Notes: generated by a model not told the origin, from the sequence alone. Shown: positions 17,601 to 24,773, numbered from the stretch's first letter. The stretch: 64,000 nt of DNA from Ideonella paludis (GCF_018069865.1 NZ_JAGQDG010000007.1:1-64000); one strand, 5' to 3'. Numbers and translations are program-made.

Positions 17601-19441
17601 GCTGCGCCATGACCGTGGCCGATGCGGGGCTGCTGTTTGATGTGCCTCACCACCGCAGCGGTGTGAGCCAAACCATCACGCTCAGCGCCGTCAAGAAGGC
17701 CGACAACAGCCTGGCCTGTAAGCCGGCGTTCACGGGGGCCAAGAGTGTTAACTTTAAATGTGAGTATTTGAACCCTGGCAGTGGCACGCGGCCGGTGCTG
17801 GTCAGTGGCGTGGGCTTGAACGCTGCGGCCGTGACGACCAGCGCCTGCGATGCAAGCGGCGCCAGCCGCACACTCACCTTTGATGCCAACGGCCAGGCCA
17901 CCACCACCGTGCAATACCTGGATGTTGGCCAGGTCAAGCTCAGTGCGAGCTGGGTGGGCAGCAGCGGCAGCGAGAGCGGGCTGAGCCTGCGTGGGGACGA
18001 CAACTTCATCGCAGCCCCCATGACCTTCACGGTTGTGCCGGCCTCCACGTCGCAAGTGGCCGGCACGGCCTTTGGTGTGACGGTGACCGCCCTCAATGCA
18101 GCCGGCGCGGCCGCGCCAAACTTTGGCTTGGAGTCCACGCCCGAGCGCCCAGCCTTGGTCTTGCACCGCGCCAAGCCTTCAGGCACGGCGGCGCAGGACG
18201 GTGTGTTCAACACAGGCACGGCCAGTGCGGCGAGCAATGGTGTGGTGAGCTTCTCGGGGCTGAGCTGGTCGGAGGTGGGGCGGGCAGAGGTCTTGGCCAA
18301 GCTCGACAGCGGCAGCTATCTGGGCAGCGGCTTCTCGGCCATGAAGACCACCGGCGGCTGGGCCTATTGCGCCAGCCAAGGCGGCACCTGCAACCTACCG
18401 GCTGGGGTGACGGCGACCGTGTCCTTTGACGCCGGCGGTGCGTCCATCAACTACAAGCATGGCGTGTCGGGCTCCATCAGCTGTGTGGCGGCGTCCTTCC
18501 CGGCCGACCCGGCCCCCAGCGCGGGCAAGACGTGCTGGTACACCGTGGAGACAGGGGCCCACACCAGCGACACCGGCACCTTGATCTTCAAGCCGCATCA
18601 CTTTGATGTCACCACCGCTGCGGCCTGCGGCAGCTTCAGCTACGCGGCCCAGCCCTTCACCACCACGGTGACGGCCCGCAACGCTCAGGGCGATGTCACC
18701 CGCAACTACGACGGCAGCAGCGGCACCAGCCCCAGCTTTGCCAAGACGGTAAACCTGAGCTTGGCCAGCGCCAATGCGACGGGCACGCTCAGCGGCAGCG
18801 TGGCGCCCGGCTCGTTTGTGGCCGGCGTCGGAGCGGACGCGGTGAGCTTCAGCTTCCTCAACAAGCTGACGCCCGAGCAGACCATCAGCCTGCGAGCCAC
18901 CGACACAGACGGCGTCAGCTCCAGCACTTTTGCCGAGGGCAGCATGGTGCTGCGCAGCGGCCGTTTGGTGTTGAGCAATGCCTTTGGCAGTGAAAAGGCC
19001 CCGCTGCAGATTCCCATGCAACTGCAGTACTGGAGCGGCAAGAGCTGGGTGCTCAATAGCGCCGACACCTGCACCGTGATCTCCCCCGCTTCGGTGGTGC
19101 GGGCCCGGACCCTGGCTCACAACAACGCACCTGCCACCTGGACCAGCACCATCAGCAGCGTCAGCCTCTTCGGCGGCAGCGGCTACATCACGCTGGGCGC
19201 ACCCAGCGGCGGCGGCACTGGCAGTGTGGATCTCGCCGTGAACCTGGGCGTGGGGGTGAACACGGCTGATGAGAGCTGCCTTCCCGCCCACGGCAACGCC
19301 ACGGGCGCGGGCTTGCCCTGGCTGCGCTCACGCCAGGGCAGTTGCGCCAGCAGCTATGACCGCGACCCGTCGGCCCGAGGCACCTTTGGCGTCTATGCAC
19401 CGGAAACCAGACGCTCGGTGCATGTGCGCGAGGTCTTTTGA
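11624..19441 (+). CDS. Giant MshQ-like protein 2: beta-helix-like repeats, LamG and DUF6701 domains
   Basis: 2605 residues from the ATG at 11624. The hydrophobic signal segment ends at VQA around residue 47, and the mature protein begins AAYVFPG as in giant 1; a shorter start inside the leader is possible. Repeat units start at residues 165, 439, 731 and 1041 (NVSCTTTCYL or near). After the same cysteine-rich linker (VCCNSAGFGSSCSSSC) comes a LamG/concanavalin-like domain (~1200-1420, VARYQFEESS to DDVRVFDYALP) where giant 1 has PA14. The VWWSR segment (~1434) and DUF6701 (~1883 to end, SVHVREVF) follow. Same-strand spacing of 62 bp to giant 1 suggests an operon. Its role is likely an MSHA-associated surface or pilus-tip protein, by analogy with MshQ. 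Confidence 0.85.
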   Translation: MAGAGTPLALGTVCSFETPLTHAFGSVLRWLTFWVALIAFAPSVQAAAYVFPGSLPSTCTGAGPSYTCTGLTLLSGDTVTINSPVPATITVNGALNATGASINSTGNTADLTLNVTGAVTLTSSSIKGNVNSVGATLNTGSSISGNLAAGAGTITMGASTTISGNVSCTTTCYLNMSANDITIGGTTTVGYLYNWGYYRARFGGTITASYAYVYLGYDAAVTGNIQLNATHASTYGVFLGDRSTVSGNISSAQSGGIYLYGSSQVSGNVSITNATAGGTGASNNIYMYASAKVIGNVSCSNCQLDLQGNNTDVGGTASVGSIGNTSNYSSYTGAKFGSLLVSPSGNTVNASNGQILLSGSTTVKGGMAASQAITAGTSLNVAGNLTAGSSISVGASALITGGVSAGSGVTLGASSSVAQDLNGGNGTITLGASTTISGNVSCTGTCYLNMSANDITIGGTTTVGYLYNWGYYRARFGGTITASYAYVYLGYDAAVTGNIQLNATHASTYGVFLGDRSTVSGNISSAQSGGIYLYGSSQVSGNVSITNATAGGTGASNNIYMYASAKVLGNVSCSNCQLDLQGNNTDVGGTTSVGSIGNTNTYSSYTGAKFGSLLVSPSGNTVNAGNGQILLGGSTTVKGGMAASQGITAGTSLNVAGNLTAGSSISVGTSLSVTGNVSAGGSLTTGTSALITGGVTAGSGVTLGASSSVTQDLNGGNGTITLGASTTISGNVSCTTTCYLNMSANDITIGGTTTVGYLYNWGYYRARFGGTITASYAYVYLGYDAAVTGNIQLNATHASTYGVYLGDRSTVSGNISSAQSGGIYLYGSSQVSGNVSITNATAGGTGASNNIYMHAAAKVLGNVSCSACQLDLQGSNTDVGGTTSVGSIGNTNTYSGFVGAKFGSLLASPSGNTVNAVSGQILLGGSTTVKGGVYASQNVTVQAGLSVTGSVTAGAAINLGATATINGDLVSSSSITTGNTTSVLGSVTAATSVNMGTTALITGGILAGSGVTLGASSSVGQSLSGGNGTITLSASTTIGGNVSCNSTCYLNMSANDITIGGTTTVGYLYNWAYYRARFGGTITASYAYIYIGYDAVVNGDVKLNATYASSYGVYIGDRSVVTGTVSTAQTGGIQMYTSSTAQCARTLTTGTITLSSNARPAGVCCNSAGFGSSCSSSCVSNSSGLTMPSGCRAQEAFLGEVARYQFEESSWSTGGSVLDSSGYERHGTITGSPTQSKVAPPTCGSTYGVFAAGQRIKVPYAAALNPQSFSVAHWVRVDGGTGTFRGSLTSRTGAGTVTGFNLYAANNNMWQFWTGAGTFSQVQGSAVSLGTWTHVVATYQVTSGPDASGVYTGTGTIYINGAAAGSNTSMRYKPNTTQPLVIGSGGNEDVDFSQYPFAGALDDVRVFDYALPASEVLALSTSTTCPGGLPGSVWWSRSNSLSQADDTAVGTWANESNAAKPLTASSVAPKFRNSNALNINFNPVVEFTSATASDAAAQYFRANSLLGSKTWARAHMVFVGYPNSNSQMNFLYRESTVLPAGYADARLSIHVPWLSNLYWDSGNCCTTNRTSVADTTIVNTPSVFLFTMDSTAATPGGVKQSIRRDGRVLTSIASPIAFTGNASEFRVGFGGGAQTTFQGVMSEGVLFLGQTMTDGLATQLESYLGLKYGVTLGGNGAASTSYTHSGGGTTWAAGTGYHHNVVGLGRDDATKLNQLISRSSNSGGQITLTTGASMPSSATAIAPTTGVAFSANRSFVVVGDNGQTATSTTTIATGPQAGRTRSARVWRAQVTGTVPTQVAVCIPESMIPAEFLGGNAATDLWLTTASSADFATGAASVTMSSASCVASGVGVSTSAAGRLAVLPAATLQAWGGVGYFTVSRRLLDHLEITASSSSGVTCSPTSYTIKACADAACTSLYTGGVSGTLTLSGSGLTVNFPAGAGFTIPSGSSQVTVTAQVTTPGTATVGVTGLSITPGNSQGVFCGFATPAAAANSCAMTVADAGLLFDVPHHRSGVSQTITLSAVKKADNSLACKPAFTGAKSVNFKCEYLNPGSGTRPVLVSGVGLNAAAVTTSACDASGASRTLTFDANGQATTTVQYLDVGQVKLSASWVGSSGSESGLSLRGDDNFIAAPMTFTVVPASTSQVAGTAFGVTVTALNAAGAAAPNFGLESTPERPALVLHRAKPSGTAAQDGVFNTGTASAASNGVVSFSGLSWSEVGRAEVLAKLDSGSYLGSGFSAMKTTGGWAYCASQGGTCNLPAGVTATVSFDAGGASINYKHGVSGSISCVAASFPADPAPSAGKTCWYTVETGAHTSDTGTLIFKPHHFDVTTAAACGSFSYAAQPFTTTVTARNAQGDVTRNYDGSSGTSPSFAKTVNLSLASANATGTLSGSVAPGSFVAGVGADAVSFSFLNKLTPEQTISLRATDTDGVSSSTFAEGSMVLRSGRLVLSNAFGSEKAPLQIPMQLQYWSGKSWVLNSADTCTVISPASVVRARTLAHNNAPATWTSTISSVSLFGGSGYITLGAPSGGGTGSVDLAVNLGVGVNTADESCLPAHGNATGAGLPWLRSRQGSCASSYDRDPSARGTFGVYAPETRRSVHVREVF
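12116..15050 (+). repeat. Three and a partial ~0.8-0.9 kb in-frame tandem repeats within giant gene 2
   Basis: Units begin at 12116, 12938, 13814 and 14744 (periods 822, 876 and 930 bp, all multiples of three). The last unit is partial, ending near 15050. Segments such as 12240-12500, 13070-13320 and 13930-14180 are nearly identical. The period grows by 54 bp each time, from extra short beta-turn repeats in the unit's tail. Motifs correspond one to one with those of giant gene 1. Confidence 0.9.
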
Positions 19442-19445
19442 CCGC

Positions 19446-20615
19446 TCAACTCAAGGCGCAGTCGCTCAGCCAGAAGACAACGTGCGGCGGGTTCTCCGGC
19501 AGGGCGCGCAAGTGCTCGGCCGCGGCGGCGAAGATCCCCACCGCATCGTCCGCCAACTGAGCCTGGGTGTGCTCGGGCAGTGGCAGGCGTGCCAAGCGGC
19601 GATGGCGGTCGTCAACCGTGATGATGGCGTCGACCATGCCCGTCAGCGCGGTACTGCCCATCTGCGAGGTCACGCTGCCGTGCGCCGCTTCGCCGTCTTG
19701 CGGCCAGCGGCACAGCGTCGGCAAGGCTTTGAGCTGATGGCTGTCTTCTACCAGCACGGCTTGCACACAGTGCCCAAACACGCTCTTGAGGCCCCGAACC
19801 AAGGCCGCAGCGCCCAGGCAATTGCTGCTGGCCACAAACACCAACACCGGTTGGCGCAGCGTGGGCTGGATGTCGTGGCTGAAGAGCTGTTGCTTCAGTT
19901 CTAGCGCTGCGCAGGCATAGCCTTGGAACGCTGCAAAAGATTCGGCGGTGTCCAGCCACCATGTGCTGCTGTTGAAGCCGCCGGCTTGCCGCTTGAGCTG
20001 TGCCAGCGCGCTGCTCGAGAGCGGCTCGCTGACCTGGGTGCCGCTGTCTTGCAGGGCCTCCAGCAGCGCTTGGGGGGTGGCGCCCTGCAAGATCACTCGG
20101 CTGGGCAGACCCAGGGCTTGGCAGATGCGGGCTGCAGCCAGCGCGTCGCGGCCGGGGCCATGGATCACCAACTGGTGTTCGCTGAGCCAGGTGCGGGTGC
20201 CAGGCGTGTCCACGCCCATCAGCGGCTGGCCAACATGGGCCATGCCTTCGGCAATCATGGCATCGCTGATCAGGCTCAGCACGGCATAGCTCATGCCGCG
20301 GTCCGAGAGGCTTTGCGACAGGGGCAACTCGTCATCGCACTTCAGCCATGCGCGGGTCAGGCCGGCGGGCAGCAGCGCTTGCGCCGGGTGATGGTTCAGG
20401 CTGCGCAGCGGTGAGGCGAGGGGGCCGGGATAAGGCGCGGCATAGGGGAGCAGGAGGGCGCTGTCTTTGGCCAGAGCGCGCCAAGCCCGCACGGTGAGGC
20501 TCAGGTCGTCCACATGCAAGGCAAAGCGCGCCAAAGCGCTGGCTTGGGCATGGGTGGGCGGCAGAGGGAACCAGGTGGTGGGGGCATCAACCACCATTTC
20601 AGCAACGTCAATCAT
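19446..20615 (-). CDS. D-serine dehydratase (DsdA)-like protein lacking the PLP lysine; probable pseudoenzyme
   Basis: 389 residues from ATG 20615; a GTG six codons upstream is less likely. From memory of E. coli DsdA, landmarks run collinearly: TTWF near the N-terminus; LKCDDELPLSQSLSDRG matching the LKKDSHLPISGSIKARG region; PVLVFV...GLKSVFG matching the phosphate-loop strand and helix; HVVFW at the C-terminus. The residues that make the enzyme are gone: the Schiff-base lysine of SIKARG is serine (about residue 104), the STGNLG substrate loop is HGPGRD, the GGGPGG phosphate loop is SSNCLGAA, and TGGG near the end is LSDC. It overlaps the upstream gene by 8 bp (ATGATTGA), so the two are translationally coupled. 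Function is unknown; a binding or structural role is more likely than catalysis. Confidence 0.72.
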   Translation of the reverse strand: MIDVAEMVVDAPTTWFPLPPTHAQASALARFALHVDDLSLTVRAWRALAKDSALLLPYAAPYPGPLASPLRSLNHHPAQALLPAGLTRAWLKCDDELPLSQSLSDRGMSYAVLSLISDAMIAEGMAHVGQPLMGVDTPGTRTWLSEHQLVIHGPGRDALAAARICQALGLPSRVILQGATPQALLEALQDSGTQVSEPLSSSALAQLKRQAGGFNSSTWWLDTAESFAAFQGYACAALELKQQLFSHDIQPTLRQPVLVFVASSNCLGAAALVRGLKSVFGHCVQAVLVEDSHQLKALPTLCRWPQDGEAAHGSVTSQMGSTALTGMVDAIITVDDRHRRLARLPLPEHTQAQLADDAVGIFAAAAEHLRALPENPPHVVFWLSDCALS

Positions 20616-21897
20616 GGTGAGAACCTTGTGCACTGGTCGCCAGCGAGGCGGCTTGCGGCGACCAGGGAGTGGAGGTGGCGGTGGCCCGGCGGGCGCTGGC
20701 GCGGGTGTCCATCAGCGTGCGCAGCAGCAGCGTCGCGCCAAAGGCCAGATGGGGCGTGGCGCTGTGGTGGCCGAGGTTGAGCAATAGGTTACGGGTCGAG
20801 GTGCGGCTCACCAGCGGCAGGCCATCCGGTGCCACCCAGCTGGTTTGCACCAGAGCCTGGTCGGCCACCAGAGACCAGGCCGGACCAAAGTAGCGCGTGA
20901 CGGCAGCACTCAGGTGCGCCACCTCTTGGGTCAGAGGGCCCTCGGGCTCTCCGAGCCAGAGCGGCCCCTGGGCCCACAAACGCTGGCCTTGGCGCATGAG
21001 GCGCACACCGCTGGGCTGGTCATGGAGGCAGAGCGGTGGCCCGGCGGTCTCGGGCAATTGGATGTGCAAGCCGACCTGGGTCATCGGCGCCAGGTCAGGC
21101 TTCAGGCCCAAGGCCTTCAGCAGCGGCTGGGCGGCGGGCCAAGAGGTGGCAATGACCCAGTCGCAGTCGATCTCATCGGCTTGGTTCAAGGTGCCGCGCA
21201 AGGTCACGCTATGGAGGTGCTGGCCCGTGTGGACCGCACCATCGACCGTTTGGTCGTAAACAAAGCGCACGCCTTCCAAGGCGAGTTGTTGCCGCAGGTC
21301 AGCCAGCACAGCGGCGCTGTCGGCCAGCATCAGGCCTTCCGACTTCAGCGCGCAAGCAGTCTGGCCCCAAGCGGCGTCGTGAGCCGGCAAGGTGGCGGCT
21401 TCTGCGCTCAGCGGGGCCAATGTGGGCCGCGTGCCCAGGTGCCACATGGGGCCGCGGTGCTGGTGTTGTTGGGCGGGGCCTGCATGGCGGTGGACGCTGA
21501 GCATGGCCAGGGCTTGCGGCGTGGGCAGTCCGTGTTCACGGCCTTGCAACTCGTCCAGCGCCAGTTTGCTGCGGCGGGCCATGGCCAGCGCGCGCAAGGC
21601 CTGGCTGCGCGCGCCGCTGCCGCAGCGTTGGCCCAAGCAGCGCAGCAACCAGCCGAGGTGGCCCAGGCCATCAGGCCCGAGGCGCAAGTCGCCTTGGTCC
21701 CGCAACAGGGCACTCAGGGTGGCAAGCGCCCCTTGTGGCGCGCCCCAAGGGCCGGGGTCCGTGAAGACCATGGGCGGTGCGGCCTGGTGGGTGGCTTCAG
21801 TGCCATGCACCAACACGCACACCTCATGCCCTTGTCGGCGCATCTGCTGGGCGCTGAGCAAGCCCGCCAGGTTGGCGCCTAAGATGAGGATTCGCAT
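20608..21897 (-). CDS. DadA-like FAD-dependent oxidoreductase with degenerate FAD-binding motif
   Basis: 429 residues. It begins MRILILGANLAGLLSA, where D-amino acid dehydrogenases have GxGxxG; the middle glycine is asparagine, and the acidic residue expected at the end of the second strand is histidine (VCVLVHG). The C-terminus APDGLPLVSRTSTRNLLLN aligns with the conserved DadA PDG.P.VG...NL.LN.GHG segment, but the glycine-rich GHGTLGW is replaced by GHHSATP. Family assignment to the DadA/DAO group is therefore fairly secure and activity doubtful. It is the first gene of a minus-strand pair with the DsdA-like pseudoenzyme, between the giant surface proteins and the pilin genes. The association of two eroded D-amino-acid enzymes is unusual. 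Confidence 0.7.
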   Translation of the reverse strand: MRILILGANLAGLLSAQQMRRQGHEVCVLVHGTEATHQAAPPMVFTDPGPWGAPQGALATLSALLRDQGDLRLGPDGLGHLGWLLRCLGQRCGSGARSQALRALAMARRSKLALDELQGREHGLPTPQALAMLSVHRHAGPAQQHQHRGPMWHLGTRPTLAPLSAEAATLPAHDAAWGQTACALKSEGLMLADSAAVLADLRQQLALEGVRFVYDQTVDGAVHTGQHLHSVTLRGTLNQADEIDCDWVIATSWPAAQPLLKALGLKPDLAPMTQVGLHIQLPETAGPPLCLHDQPSGVRLMRQGQRLWAQGPLWLGEPEGPLTQEVAHLSAAVTRYFGPAWSLVADQALVQTSWVAPDGLPLVSRTSTRNLLLNLGHHSATPHLAFGATLLLRTLMDTRASARRATATSTPWSPQAASLATSAQGSHHD

Positions 21898-22405
21898 ACT
21901 TCCGTATCCTGTGTTTTATCGATGACGTCAGCCTCAGAGAAGCCGAGCCATCACTTATGTGGCTGAATGAGATCGGCCGCCAACGCTCAAGCCGGGCGTA
22001 TCGGCAGCAGTAAAGCGGGAGGGGGTGTGGCGCTAGCGCCCGCGAGGGGGGCGCTGGAGGACTTTGTCCTGCTGGCAGGGGGGGCGCTCAGTGCGGTGGG
22101 CAGTGCTCATGGTGGGTGTGACAAAACAAGGATGCCCCTGATGGCCGTTCATGCCGCAGACCATCAGCAGAGGTGAGCTGCCTTCGGCCTGCGGTGTGGC
22201 GCTGTTCTGAGTGTCATCTTGGCATATAACGTTGCGCATAAGCAACCTTAAATCTCAAAAATGCGCGTTTATTTGGGGCTGCAGACATCAGGGCTTTCAC
22301 GGGCTTGTCAGGGATCAAAGGGGCGTAGACCCGCCTTTTTGCGGTTTAGCTCTGCAGGCCGCGCGGCAACATGTGCTGTGCGCAGTCTTGGAGGACTGCG
22401 CCTTA
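21898..22405. other. 508-bp divergent intergenic region upstream of the pilin operon
   Basis: The stretch separates the minus-strand DadA-like gene from the pilin operon. It contains a 12-bp perfect palindrome GGCGCTAGCGCC (22029-22040), a TATAAC that could be a -10 (22225-22230), and a small hairpin GTTGC-N6-GCAAC just after it. About 175 bp of probable leader precede the first pilin start. Short open frames in both directions have no recognisable product. No riboswitch class was matched with confidence. Confidence 0.45.
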
Positions 22406-22936
22406 ATGAATACCATGCCGCTTGCCCCCACCTCTTCTTCAAGGCGCTGCCCCACCCCGGGGCGGGTGCGAGGCTTTACGCTGATGGAGATGATCGTGGT
22501 GATCGTGATCTCCGGCGCTTTGGCGGCGGTGGTGTTGCCCAAGTTCGATGTGGCCCTTCAGGCAGGCGACCGGGCCTATGCGGACACCGTCAAGGCGGGT
22601 CTGCGCTACGCCCGATCGATCGCAGTCGGGCATCGCCGATTGGTGTGTGCCGAGTTCGACGCCAGCTCGCGGCTGATCATCAAGATCGCAGCGACCAACC
22701 CGGCGACGGTCTGCACCGTGGGGATTGATGGCAATGAGGTGTTTGCCGCCCCGCCCGCCGGGGTGACAGTCAGCTGGTCCTCGGGCGGGACTGGCATGGT
22801 GTTCTTCCAGCCCAACGGTCGAGTCACCAGTGACGGGGCTGGCGCGACAGGCATCAACAGAACCCTCACCATCTCCGGTAAGTCGGTCCCTGCGGAAGCT
22901 CCCATCAACCTGGAATGGTTCGGGAGGGTGGAATGA
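22406..22936 (+). CDS. mshC: MshC-like (GspH-type) prepilin
   Basis: 176 residues from ATG 22406, preceded by GGAGG at 22390-22394; the frame is open further upstream but that part does not look like protein. A leader of about 26 residues ends GRVRG, then FTLMEMIVVIVISGALAAVVLPKF, a type III signal sequence cleaved by prepilin peptidase before Phe with Glu at +5. The remainder has two cysteines and a GspH-like ending. It is the first gene of a four-gene operon (stop overlaps the next start by 4 bp) in the order of the Vibrio mshCDOP genes. Likely a minor pilin of an MSHA-type pilus; the exact orthology is less certain than for MshO. Confidence 0.75.
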   Translation: MNTMPLAPTSSSRRCPTPGRVRGFTLMEMIVVIVISGALAAVVLPKFDVALQAGDRAYADTVKAGLRYARSIAVGHRRLVCAEFDASSRLIIKIAATNPATVCTVGIDGNEVFAAPPAGVTVSWSSGGTGMVFFQPNGRVTSDGAGATGINRTLTISGKSVPAEAPINLEWFGRVE

Positions 22937-23397
22937 GGCACGGACTGCGCCGATCCGCCCTGGGCATGACCATGATTGAGTTGGTCGTCGCCATTGTGAT
23001 CTTGGGCGTGGGCATCTCCGGGATGATGCTGGCCTTCTCGACCGTGATGGGGGCCTCGTCCAACCCCATCGTGATGCGGCAAATGCAGGCCATTGCCGAT
23101 GAAATGGTGGCAGAGATTGCGCTCAAGCCCTATGTGCCTGTGGCAAACAGCCCGGCGGTGGGATGTGCACGGGTCAACTTCAATGACGTCACCGATTACA
23201 ACGGCTACACCACCACCGACCAAATCTGCACCATTGACGGCAACCCTATCCCGTCGCTGAATGGTTATTCGGTCAACGTCGCTATCCAAGAAGGCCCCTG
23301 GTATTCGGTGCCCGAGAACAAGCGCATCATGGTGACGGTCAGCAATGCTTCCCAATCCTATGTGCTGTATCGGCGCCGTACGGGGTACGCGCAATGA
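22933..23397 (+). CDS. mshD: MshD-like minor prepilin
   Basis: 154 residues from the ATG at 22933, which overlaps the upstream stop (ATGA). The leader RHGLRRSALG precedes MTMIELVVAIVILGVGISGM, a type IV prepilin signal with Glu at +5. The following stretch SSNPIVMRQMQAIADEMVAEIALKPY matches the MshD pattern of a helix that includes ADPM..QA..IAE.ML.EI. The C-terminal part ends in a basic YRRRTGYAQ. Translationally coupled to the genes on both sides. Confidence 0.78.
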   Translation: MRHGLRRSALGMTMIELVVAIVILGVGISGMMLAFSTVMGASSNPIVMRQMQAIADEMVAEIALKPYVPVANSPAVGCARVNFNDVTDYNGYTTTDQICTIDGNPIPSLNGYSVNVAIQEGPWYSVPENKRIMVTVSNASQSYVLYRRRTGYAQ

Positions 23398-24275
23398 AGC
23401 CCAGCAGGCGCTATCGTCAACGAACGGCTGGCTTCACCTTGATCGAGCTGATTGTGGTGATGGTGATCACCGTGATCATGTCGGTGTCCTTGGTCGTGTT
23501 TTTTCGCCCGGCGATTGATGGCTACTTTCTGTCGCAGACGCGTGATGATTTGATGCAGGCGGCTGACAACGCCATCATGCACATGGCCAACGATGTGCGC
23601 GCGGCCGTTCCCAATTCGGTGCGAACCCCTAACAACCAGTGCTTCGAGTTAGTGCCGACGGTGGCCGGTGGCCGCTATCGGGCGGGGCCTGACACCGTGA
23701 ATGACGCCGCGTGCACGGGCGCAGGGTGCTCTGCCTGGGTGGATACCAGCGCGGCCACCACCACCTTCGATGTCCTGCAACACAGCGGTCGGGACGCCCA
23801 GGTAGGGGATTGGGTGGTGATCAACAACCAGAATGCCAATGATGTTCATGCGGGCAGCAACCGCAGCCAGATCACGGCGGTCAGCACACCCGCAGCGGCC
23901 TTGGGGGTGAAGCGCTTCACCATCAACAGCCTTCAGGTGTCGCCCGGCTATGACGGCGCTCGCTACCAAGTGGTGAGCAACAACGAGCAATCGGTGACCT
24001 ACAGTTGCTTGGGCGCAGATGGCACCCTGGATGCCAAGGGCAATGGCAAAGGGGAGCTGCGGCGCAAGATCAACACTTTTGCCACTGCGGTGCCCACGAG
24101 TTGCCCCTTGGACGGCTACATCGTGACTCGCAACGTGCTGCGCTGTAACTTCGTTTATGACCCCAACCAAGGCGCGACCCAACAAAGCGGCTTTGTGTGG
24201 ATGGAGATTGAAGTTGCCCGCGCAGGGGAAAAGGCCAACCTCAGCATGGGGGCGCATGTCTCCAACGTACCATGA
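23394..24275 (+). CDS. mshO: MshO-like minor prepilin
   Basis: 293 residues, ATG overlapping the mshD-like stop by 4 bp. Short basic leader, then G/FTLIELIVVMVITVIMS. The segment DGYFLSQTRDDLMQAADNAIMHMANDVRAAVPNSVR has the spacing typical of MshO (GYF, alternating D/A, R.A.PNSVR). The rest of the protein is a long periplasmic domain with paired cysteines (CFEL, ACTGAGC, SCLG, TSCPL, LRCNF). It likely belongs to the minor pilin complex priming MSHA-type pilus assembly. Confidence 0.85.
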   Translation: MKPSRRYRQRTAGFTLIELIVVMVITVIMSVSLVVFFRPAIDGYFLSQTRDDLMQAADNAIMHMANDVRAAVPNSVRTPNNQCFELVPTVAGGRYRAGPDTVNDAACTGAGCSAWVDTSAATTTFDVLQHSGRDAQVGDWVVINNQNANDVHAGSNRSQITAVSTPAAALGVKRFTINSLQVSPGYDGARYQVVSNNEQSVTYSCLGADGTLDAKGNGKGELRRKINTFATAVPTSCPLDGYIVTRNVLRCNFVYDPNQGATQQSGFVWMEIEVARAGEKANLSMGAHVSNVP

Positions 24276-24739
24276 CTGACCGTCTCGTTCGTGCAGCCCG
24301 GCGACGCCCGCGACGCGGCTTTGGTGTGATTGCCGCCATGGTGGTGTTGGTGATGATGGCGGTGCTGTCGGCCGCCATCATTCGCATCGGCATGAGCCAG
24401 CAAGTCACCTCAGCCCAAGCCATCAATGGCTCCAAGCTCTCAGCGGCAGCGGCGTCTGGCGTGGAGTATGGCCTGTACCTTGCGCTCAAGGGCTCATGGA
24501 CGACCTGCGTGAATCAAACTTTCTCTACCCAAATGAGCCTCTTCAACGGCTGGGTCACCACCACCTGCAATTCGGTGGTCTACAACGAAGGTGAAACCGC
24601 GCCCGGTGTGCCCCGCACAGTGCGGGTCTTCACCATCACGGCGACGGCTTGCACCTCGTCGGTGAGCTGCCCCGACCCAGCGGCGGCCACCCAAAGCGGC
24701 TATGTCGAGCGCGTGCGCCAGGCTGTGGTGGTGAACTGA
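24272..24739 (+). CDS. mshP: MshP-like pilus biogenesis protein
   Basis: 155 residues, ATG overlapping the mshO-like stop (ATGA). A basic N-terminus is followed by GFGVIAAMVVLVMMAVLSAAIIRIG, a prepilin-like helix lacking the usual Glu at +5 as in MshP/PilX-type proteins. Then SAAAASGVEYGLYLAL resembles the MshP helix motif A..A.R.G.EWG. Four cysteines are present in the C-terminal half. Last gene of the pilin operon; in Vibrio mshQ would follow, whereas here the mshQ-like genes lie upstream. Confidence 0.75.
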   Translation: MTDRLVRAARRRPRRGFGVIAAMVVLVMMAVLSAAIIRIGMSQQVTSAQAINGSKLSAAAASGVEYGLYLALKGSWTTCVNQTFSTQMSLFNGWVTTTCNSVVYNEGETAPGVPRTVRVFTITATACTSSVSCPDPAAATQSGYVERVRQAVVVN

Positions 24740-24747
24740 GGGCGCTT

Positions 24748-24773
24748 GGCGGCAGTGGCAAGCCAGTGCCGCC
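24748..24773. other. GC-rich hairpin between the pilin operon and dcd
   Basis: GGCGGCA and TGCCGCC enclose TGGC-AA-GCCA, forming an 11-bp stem interrupted by one G-G mismatch. There is no downstream T-run, so it is not a classical terminator; it may protect the mRNA 3' end or reduce read-through into dcd. Confidence 0.5.

Noticed and set aside
21967-22245. Short frames in both directions (69-70 codons) upstream of the pilin operon
   Set aside because: No ribosome-binding site or family resemblance; listed only as part of the intergenic region.
22240-22405. Possible c-di-GMP riboswitch in the pilin leader
   Set aside because: A GEMM-like core (the GGCAAACC and GACGCAAAGCC segments) could not be found by eye.
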